Source: JANXPZ01 sp033853925 (lineage in GTDB: Bacteria; Eisenbacteria; RBG-16-71-46). From it: a stretch of 27,237 bases of DNA. The stretch is taken from positions 1 to 27,237 of the forward strand of contig JAWOLC010000005.1 of the NCBI GenBank assembly GCA_033853925.1. Reading direction: 5' to 3'. Within the stretch, counting starts at the first letter, position 1. Each line of letters begins with the position of its first letter. Both the position numbers and the translations under genes were made by a program. Below the pieces are notes generated by a model. That model ran no database searches. It was not told where the DNA came from and saw only the letters and a list, made by a program, of their open reading frames with translations. Shown here piece by piece: positions 22,073 through 27,237 of this stretch.

Positions 22073-23499
22073 CAGCGCGCCCTCCCTGCGGGATCGCCGC
22101 CCTCGCCGCCGGCCGGCGAGCCCTGGGCGGCGCGCTCGCGCAGGCGCGCGAGCAGCTCGTCGCCCAGCCTCCACACGTCCCCCGCGCCCAGCGTGAGGAC
22201 GAGATCGCCGGGCTCCGCCTCCCGCGCCACCGCCGCGACGGCTGCCGCGCCGTCCCCCGCGTAGACGAGGTGGCGGTTACCGCGGGCCGCCGCGCTCTCC
22301 ACGATGACGCGCGCGCTGACGCCGGGCACCGGGCTCTCCCCCGCCGGATAGATGTCCAGCACCCAGACGCGGTCGGCGTCGCCGAAGCAGGCGCCGAACT
22401 CCTGGTGCAGGAGCGCCGTGCGCGTGTAGCGATGCGGCTGGAAGAGGACCAGCACCCGCCGGCCCTGGGCGCGCGCCGCCGCCAGGGTGGCCGCGATCTC
22501 CGTGGGGTGATGGCCGTAGTCGTCCACCACCCGCACGCCCCCGACCTCGCCCCGCGTCTCGAAGCGGCGCCCCACCCCGCGGAACGCCTCCAGCGCCTCG
22601 GCCACGTGGCCGAAGCCGACCTCCACCTCGAGGCCCACGGCCACGGCCGCGAGGGCGTTCAGCACGTTGTGCAGGCCCGGCAGCGCCAGGTGCACGAGGC
22701 CCAGGTCCTGGCCGTCGGCGAGCACGCGGAAGACGGCGCCCCGCGGCTCCAGCCGCACGTCCACGGCGCGCAGCGCCGCATCGGGCGCGGTGCCGTAGAG
22801 CAGATGCCGCTTGGTCACCAGCGGCAGGATGCCCCGCACCTGCGGATCGTCGGCGCAGAGGATCGTCACCCCGTAGAAGGGAACGCGGTTGGCGAAGTAG
22901 ACGAACGCCTGGCGCAGCTCCTCGAGCGAGCCGTAGTGGTCCAGGTGCTCCCGGTCGATGTTGGTGATCACCGACACCGCCGGGGTGAGGCGCAGGAACG
23001 AGCCGTCGCTCTCGTCGGCCTCCGCGACCAGGAACTGGCCGTGGCCCAGCCGGGCGTTCGAGCCGATGGACTGCAGCCGGCCGCCCACCACGATCGTGGG
23101 ATCGAGCCCGCCACGCGCCAGCACGGCGGCGACGAGAGAGGTCGTGGTCGTCTTGCCGTGGGAGCCCGCCACCGCCACTCCGTACTTCATGCGCATGAGC
23201 TCGGCCAGCATGTCGGCGCGCGGGATCACGGGGATCCCCTGGGCGCGGGCGGCCGCCACCTCGGGGTTGTCGGGCTTCACCGCCGTCGAGTAGACGACCA
23301 CCTGCGCGCCCTCGACGTTGGCGGCCGCGTGGCCGTGGAACACGCGCCCGCCGAGGCGCACGAGGCGCTCGGTGGACTCGCCGGCGCGCAGGTCGCTGCC
23401 CGACACCTGGTAGCCCAGGTTGAGGAGCACCTCGGCGATGCCGGACATGCCGACGCCGCCGATGCCGACGAAGTGGATGCGGTGGGTGCGCCCGTACAT
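22072..23499 (-). CDS. murC: UDP-N-acetylmuramate-L-alanine ligase MurC
   Basis: MurC adds L-alanine to UDP-MurNAc using ATP in the cytoplasm. The 475-residue protein has the N-terminal HFVGIGGVGMSGIAEVL (9-25) for UDP binding, the ATP loop GSHGKTTT (112-119), EADESDGSF, and DDYGHHPTEI, a MurC-specific region in the third domain. ATG 23499 overlaps the murG stop by one base (TGATG), and its stop overlaps the ftsQ start in the same way. No murB follows it. Confidence 0.97.
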   Translation of the reverse strand: MYGRTHRIHFVGIGGVGMSGIAEVLLNLGYQVSGSDLRAGESTERLVRLGGRVFHGHAAANVEGAQVVVYSTAVKPDNPEVAAARAQGIPVIPRADMLAELMRMKYGVAVAGSHGKTTTTSLVAAVLARGGLDPTIVVGGRLQSIGSNARLGHGQFLVAEADESDGSFLRLTPAVSVITNIDREHLDHYGSLEELRQAFVYFANRVPFYGVTILCADDPQVRGILPLVTKRHLLYGTAPDAALRAVDVRLEPRGAVFRVLADGQDLGLVHLALPGLHNVLNALAAVAVGLEVEVGFGHVAEALEAFRGVGRRFETRGEVGGVRVVDDYGHHPTEIAATLAAARAQGRRVLVLFQPHRYTRTALLHQEFGACFGDADRVWVLDIYPAGESPVPGVSARVIVESAAARGNRHLVYAGDGAAAVAAVAREAEPGDLVLTLGAGDVWRLGDELLARLRERAAQGSPAGGEGGDPAGRAR

Positions 23500-24716
23500 C
23501 AGCTCTCCTTCTCCTCGGCGCGCGGCCCGCCCGAGCCGGGCCGCCGCTCCCCCGTCCCCCGGCTGCCCGGCCTCGGCCGGGAGCGCGGCGGGGGTCCCGA
23601 CGGCTCCGGCGTGGCCCGCGCCTGGGCCCAGTGCTCGAGGCTCTTCACGATCCGCTCCGCCGCGTCGGGCCGCGCGAACGTGCGCGCGAACGCCGACATG
23701 CGCGAAAGCTCCTCGCGATGCGACAGCAGGTGCGCGATCTCCTGCGCCAGCCGCTCGCCCGTCAGCTCCCGATCCAGGATCATCCGCGCCGCCCCGCGGT
23801 CCACGAGGTTCGTGGCGTTCACGATCTGGTGGTCGTGCGCGGCGTGGGGATAGGGCACGAGAATGGCGGGCGTGCCGCAGGCCGCGATCTCCGCCAGGGT
23901 CATCGCCCCCGAGCGGCAGACGACGAGGTCGGCGGCCGCATAGGCCATCTGGATGTCGCTCAGGTACGGCAGCACCTTCGCCGGGAGCTGCTCCTGCTCG
24001 ACGACGCCCTTCGCCCAGTCGAAGTCCTGCCGGCCGGTCTGCAGGATGAACTGCACGTCCACGCGGCCCTTGAGTCGGCGCATGGCCTCCAGGGCCGCCT
24101 CGTTGATGCGGTGGGCGCCGCGGCTGCCGCCGAAGATGAACACGGTCGGCCGCCCCGCCGCCAACCCGAACTCGGTCAGGGCCGCGGGGCGGTCCCCGCT
24201 CAGGATGTAGGCCCGGATGGGATTGCCGGTCACCCGCAGGTTGAGGCGCTCGCGGCGCCAGAAGTACGAGCGCGCCTCGACGAACGACAGGTGCATCTCG
24301 TTGGCGAGGTGGACGAGCAGGCGGTTGGCGAGCCCCGGGATGCTGTTCTGCTCCTGGAGCACGATGGGCCGCCGCAGCAGCCAGGCCGCCAGCGTCACCG
24401 GCCCGCTCACGTAGCCGCCCGTGCCCAGCACGACGTCCGGCTTCTCCGCGGCCACGATGCCGATGGCCTGGAACAGCCCGACCAGGTTGCCGACGATCGC
24501 GGCGGGCCAGCGCCACCAGGCGCGCCGCGGCAGCCCCCGGCTCCAGGTATAGCGGATGCGGAAGCCGGCTTCGGGCACGGCCTGCGCCTCGAGGCCGCGG
24601 CGCGTGCCCACGAACACGACCTCGACTCCCCGGCGGGAGCGGGCGATCTCCTCCGCCACCGCGATGCCGGGATACACGTGCCCTCCGGTGCCGCCGCCGG
24701 CGATGAGGACCTTCAT
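23499..24716 (-). CDS. murG: Lipid II synthase MurG, with a C-terminal tail
   Basis: MurG transfers GlcNAc from UDP-GlcNAc to lipid I at the inner face of the membrane. The 405-residue protein has the glycine-rich GGGTGGH (7-13), LGTGGYVSGP, FGGSRGAHRIN, and the donor site CRSGAMTLAEIAACG with ILVPYPHAAHDHQ. It is longer than the usual 355-365 residues because of an extra Pro/Arg/Gly-rich tail of about 40 residues, probably disordered. ATG 24716 overlaps the ftsW stop as ATGA. Confidence 0.97.
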   Translation of the reverse strand: MKVLIAGGGTGGHVYPGIAVAEEIARSRRGVEVVFVGTRRGLEAQAVPEAGFRIRYTWSRGLPRRAWWRWPAAIVGNLVGLFQAIGIVAAEKPDVVLGTGGYVSGPVTLAAWLLRRPIVLQEQNSIPGLANRLLVHLANEMHLSFVEARSYFWRRERLNLRVTGNPIRAYILSGDRPAALTEFGLAAGRPTVFIFGGSRGAHRINEAALEAMRRLKGRVDVQFILQTGRQDFDWAKGVVEQEQLPAKVLPYLSDIQMAYAAADLVVCRSGAMTLAEIAACGTPAILVPYPHAAHDHQIVNATNLVDRGAARMILDRELTGERLAQEIAHLLSHREELSRMSAFARTFARPDAAERIVKSLEHWAQARATPEPSGPPPRSRPRPGSRGTGERRPGSGGPRAEEKES

Positions 24717-25852
24717 GGGCGGCTCCCCGACCAACGCTGCCGGGCGAGGGCCTCGGCGGATTCGTTGCCGGCGCTGATGCGATAGAGCAGCCCCGCCGCC
24801 GCCAGATTGGCGAGCAGGGCCGAGCCTCCGTACGAGACGAAGGGGAGTGGCAGGCCGGTCGTCGGCACGAGGCCGCTCGCGACCGCCACGTTCACGAACG
24901 CGTAGAGTCCGATCTGCAAGGTGAGCCCTCCGGCGAGGAGGAACTGGAACGGCTCCTCGGCCCGCGCCATGACGCGCAGGCACCGCCACAGCAGGAGCGC
25001 GAAGAGCGCGAGCAGCGCGGTGACGCCGAGGAATCCCAGCTCCTCCGCCAGGATCGAGAAGATGAAGTCCGTGTGGGCCTCGGGCAGGAACAGGTACTTC
25101 TGCAGGCTCCCGCCCGGGCCGCGGCCAAACCAACCCCCGGAGCCGATGGCGATGAGGGACTGATCGAGATTCCAGCCGGCCCCGTGCCGATCCAGCTCTC
25201 CGGTGAAGAGGAAGCTCACGAAGGTGCGGACGCGCTCCAGCTGATAGGGATGGAGCTTCAGCATGACGGGGACGACGAGCAGGCCGGCCCCGAGCGGCAC
25301 GGCGAGGTGGCGCCGGGGCGCCCCGGCCAGGTACAGCATGCCGATCGCCGTCGCCCCGAGCAGCGTCGCGCTGCTCAGGTTGGGCTGCTTGAGCACCAGC
25401 GCCGCGACCCCGCCCAGGATCCCGAGCGGGACGAGGAGGCCGCGCGCCAGGCCCGCCTCCGCCGGGGGGTGGCGCTTGCACCAGCGGGCCAGGAACGCCA
25501 CCCCCGCGAGGCGGGCCAGGTCGATGGGCGAGAGCGACAGCAGCCCGAGCTGCAAGGCCCGCTTGGCCCCGTGCGAGCGATGTCCGGCGACGATGACCAG
25601 CACGAGCAGGAGGCTGGCGATCCCGAGCAGCAGCGGCGCGAGGCGCTCCAGCTTCCGCAGATCCACCTTGAAGGCGCAGAGCAGCAGGACGGCCACGCCC
25701 AGAGCCGCGCGCACGACCTGCCGCTCCAGGTAGTAGTTCGGATCCTGGTAGCGGGTGATCCCCAGGATCGTGCTCGAGGAGTAGACCATGACGACGCCCA
25801 GCGCCGTGAGCAGCAGGGGGAGCACGAGCAGCCAGCGATCGCCGCGGTTCAT
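24713..25852 (-). CDS. ftsW: SEDS-family septal peptidoglycan polymerase FtsW
   Basis: FtsW polymerises lipid II at the septum together with FtsI. The 379-residue polytopic protein (about ten TM segments) keeps the SEDS core PEAHTDFIFSILAEELGF (257-274) and GLPLPFVSYGG (333-343). Several positions that are usually conserved differ. The family QPDLGT reads QPNLSS (156-161), GA-x-RW reads GAKRAL (95-100), and the QPSE-x-AK motif reads LSPIDLARL (107-115). The protein is intact and in its normal place, so I call it FtsW by context; RodA is less likely. Start and stop both overlap neighbours by 4 bp. Confidence 0.94.
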   Translation of the reverse strand: MNRGDRWLLVLPLLLTALGVVMVYSSSTILGITRYQDPNYYLERQVVRAALGVAVLLLCAFKVDLRKLERLAPLLLGIASLLLVLVIVAGHRSHGAKRALQLGLLSLSPIDLARLAGVAFLARWCKRHPPAEAGLARGLLVPLGILGGVAALVLKQPNLSSATLLGATAIGMLYLAGAPRRHLAVPLGAGLLVVPVMLKLHPYQLERVRTFVSFLFTGELDRHGAGWNLDQSLIAIGSGGWFGRGPGGSLQKYLFLPEAHTDFIFSILAEELGFLGVTALLALFALLLWRCLRVMARAEEPFQFLLAGGLTLQIGLYAFVNVAVASGLVPTTGLPLPFVSYGGSALLANLAAAGLLYRISAGNESAEALARQRWSGSRP

Positions 25853-27237
25853 GCCCTGCCCTCCCGGGCCGCGAGGCGCGCGACCTCCTCCTTGAAGCGC
25901 CGGCCGCGGTCCTCGAAGTCGGTGAACATGTCGAAGGAGGCGCAGCCCGGCGAGAGCAGCACGACCGCCGCCTCCCGCGGGCCCCGGGCCGGGCCGCCCC
26001 CGCGGGCCTCGGCGAAGGCCAGCTCCACCGCCTCGGCGAGCGAGCCCGCGCGCAGCAGATTCGCGCCGCGCCAGTGCTCGGCCAGGCGGTCCGCCCCCTC
26101 GCCGATGAGCACCGCCGCGCGGGTGCGCTCGCGCACCAGGGAGGCGAGCGGCCGGAAGTCCTGGCCCTTGTCGCGCCCCCCGGCGATGAGCACGACCGGG
26201 CTGTCGAAGCTGAGGAGCGCCACCTCCAGCGAATTCGTGTTCGTGGCCTTCGAGTCGTTCACGAACGCCACCCCGGCCACCGTCGCCACCGGCTCGAGCC
26301 GGTGCTCGAGCCCCGGGTACTCGCGCAGCACCGCCCGCAGGGCCGCGGGCGGCGGCTCCACCGGCAGCACCGTGGTCACGGCGGCGAGCGCGTTGGAGAG
26401 GTTGTGCGGGCCCCGGAGCTTCAGCTCGGCCGTCTCCATCAGCTCCTCGACGCCGCCGCGCCAGGCCAGGCGGATGCGCCCGCCCACCGCCGCGGCCCCC
26501 TCCTCCACCGCATCCCGCGCCGAGAATTCGAGCCAGGCGCCCCGGCCGCTGCGCCGGCTCATCACCTCGGGGTCGTCCGCGTTCCAGACCGCGTAGTCAC
26601 CCTCGTCCTGGCGCGCGAAGAGCCTCTGCTTCGCCGCCGCGTACTCGGCGAAGGCGCCGTGGCGGTCCAGATGGTCGGGCGTCAGGTTGAGCCAGGTGGC
26701 GACGAAGGGCTTGAGCCGATCCACGGTCTCGAGCTGGAAGGAGGAGACCTCGACCACGAGCAGCCCCGTGGGCGGCACGCGCTCCGCCACCTCGCACAGG
26801 GCCCGCCCGATGTTGCCGCAGACCTCCACCTGCCGCCCGGCGCCGGCCAGCAGCGCGCCCGCCAGGTGCGCGGTCGTGCTCTTGCCGTTCGTGCCGGTGA
26901 CGCAGAGGAACGGGGCGCGCGCCGCGAGGAAGCCGATCTCCAGCTCGGAGAGCACCGGCACGCCCGCGGCCGGGGCCGCCTGCGCCAGCGGGTGGTCGAG
27001 GGGGATCCCCGGGCTCCAGACCACGAAGTCGCGTCCGTCGAGCGCGCGAGGATCGTCCACGTCCCACGTCGAGCACACGCCCTGGTGCACCAGCTCGGCC
27101 CCGCGCGCCGCGCCGGCGGGCCCGGCGAGCTTGGCGTCCACGAGGCGCACGTCCAGGCCGTGCCCCGCCAGCAGGCGCGCGGCGGCCAGGCCCGAGCGCG
27201 CCGCCCCCACCACCAGGGGGCGGATGCCGGGGAGCGG
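25849..27237 (-). CDS. murD: UDP-N-acetylmuramoyl-L-alanine-D-glutamate ligase MurD (5' end outside window)
   Basis: MurD adds D-glutamate to UDP-MurNAc-Ala. At least 462 residues are in the window; the frame is open to the right edge, and only the first few codons should be missing because the UDP-binding VVGAARSGLAAARLL begins at residue 9. Other motifs are the ATP loop TGTNGKST (114-121), NLTPDHLDRHG, NDSKATNTNS, and the C-terminal LLSPGCASFDMFTDFEDRG. Its stop overlaps the ftsW start as ATGA. It is the first visible gene of a dcw operon that presumably continues upstream with murE, murF and mraY. Confidence 0.97.
   Translation of the reverse strand, partial: PLPGIRPLVVGAARSGLAAARLLAGHGLDVRLVDAKLAGPAGAARGAELVHQGVCSTWDVDDPRALDGRDFVVWSPGIPLDHPLAQAAPAAGVPVLSELEIGFLAARAPFLCVTGTNGKSTTAHLAGALLAGAGRQVEVCGNIGRALCEVAERVPPTGLLVVEVSSFQLETVDRLKPFVATWLNLTPDHLDRHGAFAEYAAAKQRLFARQDEGDYAVWNADDPEVMSRRSGRGAWLEFSARDAVEEGAAAVGGRIRLAWRGGVEELMETAELKLRGPHNLSNALAAVTTVLPVEPPPAALRAVLREYPGLEHRLEPVATVAGVAFVNDSKATNTNSLEVALLSFDSPVVLIAGGRDKGQDFRPLASLVRERTRAAVLIGEGADRLAEHWRGANLLRAGSLAEAVELAFAEARGGGPARGPREAAVVLLSPGCASFDMFTDFEDRGRRFKEEVARLAAREGRA

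Noticed and set aside
1..27237. CRISPR arrays, insertion sequences, prophage or att sites, tRNA or rRNA genes
   Set aside because: I saw no regularly spaced direct repeats, no transposase or integrase motifs, no terminal inverted repeats and no cloverleaf-like sequence on either strand.

Overview
The window is very GC-rich bacterial chromosome (roughly 70% GC by eye, strong G/C preference at third codon positions), tightly packed with overlapping genes. The gene set and order (a cell-wall/division 'dcw' block, recG, rpmB, an M13 metallopeptidase and LpxL-like acyltransferases) suggest a free-living, probably Gram-negative, high-GC lineage such as Rokubacteria/Methylomirabilota, Myxococcota or a similar deep phylum. 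That assignment is inference; there is no rRNA or tRNA in the window to fix it.

Layout. Positions 1-1003 hold an edge fragment, a GC-rich stretch without a convincing gene, and an orphan 140-aa minus-strand protein. Positions 1358-11469 are a lipid-metabolism region. An LpxL/PatA-type acyltransferase and a PimA-like GT4 glycosyltransferase run on the plus strand. They converge with a four-gene minus-strand operon whose genes all overlap by 4 bp: alpha-oxoamine synthase (serine palmitoyltransferase-like), acetoacetate-decarboxylase-like protein, YegS/sphingosine-type lipid kinase, and zinc alcohol dehydrogenase. Divergent from that operon, on the plus strand, are a PlsC-type acyltransferase, a Tam41-like nucleotidyltransferase, a CDP-alcohol phosphatidyltransferase and an MFS transporter. 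Together they read as a complete route: build an amino-alcohol lipid backbone, reduce it, phosphorylate it, acylate it, activate it with CTP, transfer a polar head, glycosylate, acylate again and move it. This is the best candidate in the window for an undescribed system, possibly a glycosylated phospho-sphingolipid or a PIM-like lipid. Its most novel part is a bacterial Tam41-type CDP-lipid synthase beside its presumed partner enzyme.

Positions 11476-14044 (minus) carry a secreted M13 (neprilysin-family) peptidase and an MJ0042-type zinc-ribbon protein. Positions 14244-16370 (minus) are recG. rpmB (L28) runs divergently from it, with a UUG start, a textbook Shine-Dalgarno and a clear sigma-70-like promoter. 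Positions 16954-27237 (minus) are the distal dcw cluster, in transcription order murD (cut by the window edge)-ftsW-murG-murC-ftsQ-ftsA-ftsZ, followed by a large TPR protein. murD to ftsQ is a chain of 1- or 4-bp overlaps. murB and ddl, often found between murC and ftsQ, are absent, and FtsW differs from the family at several usually conserved positions.
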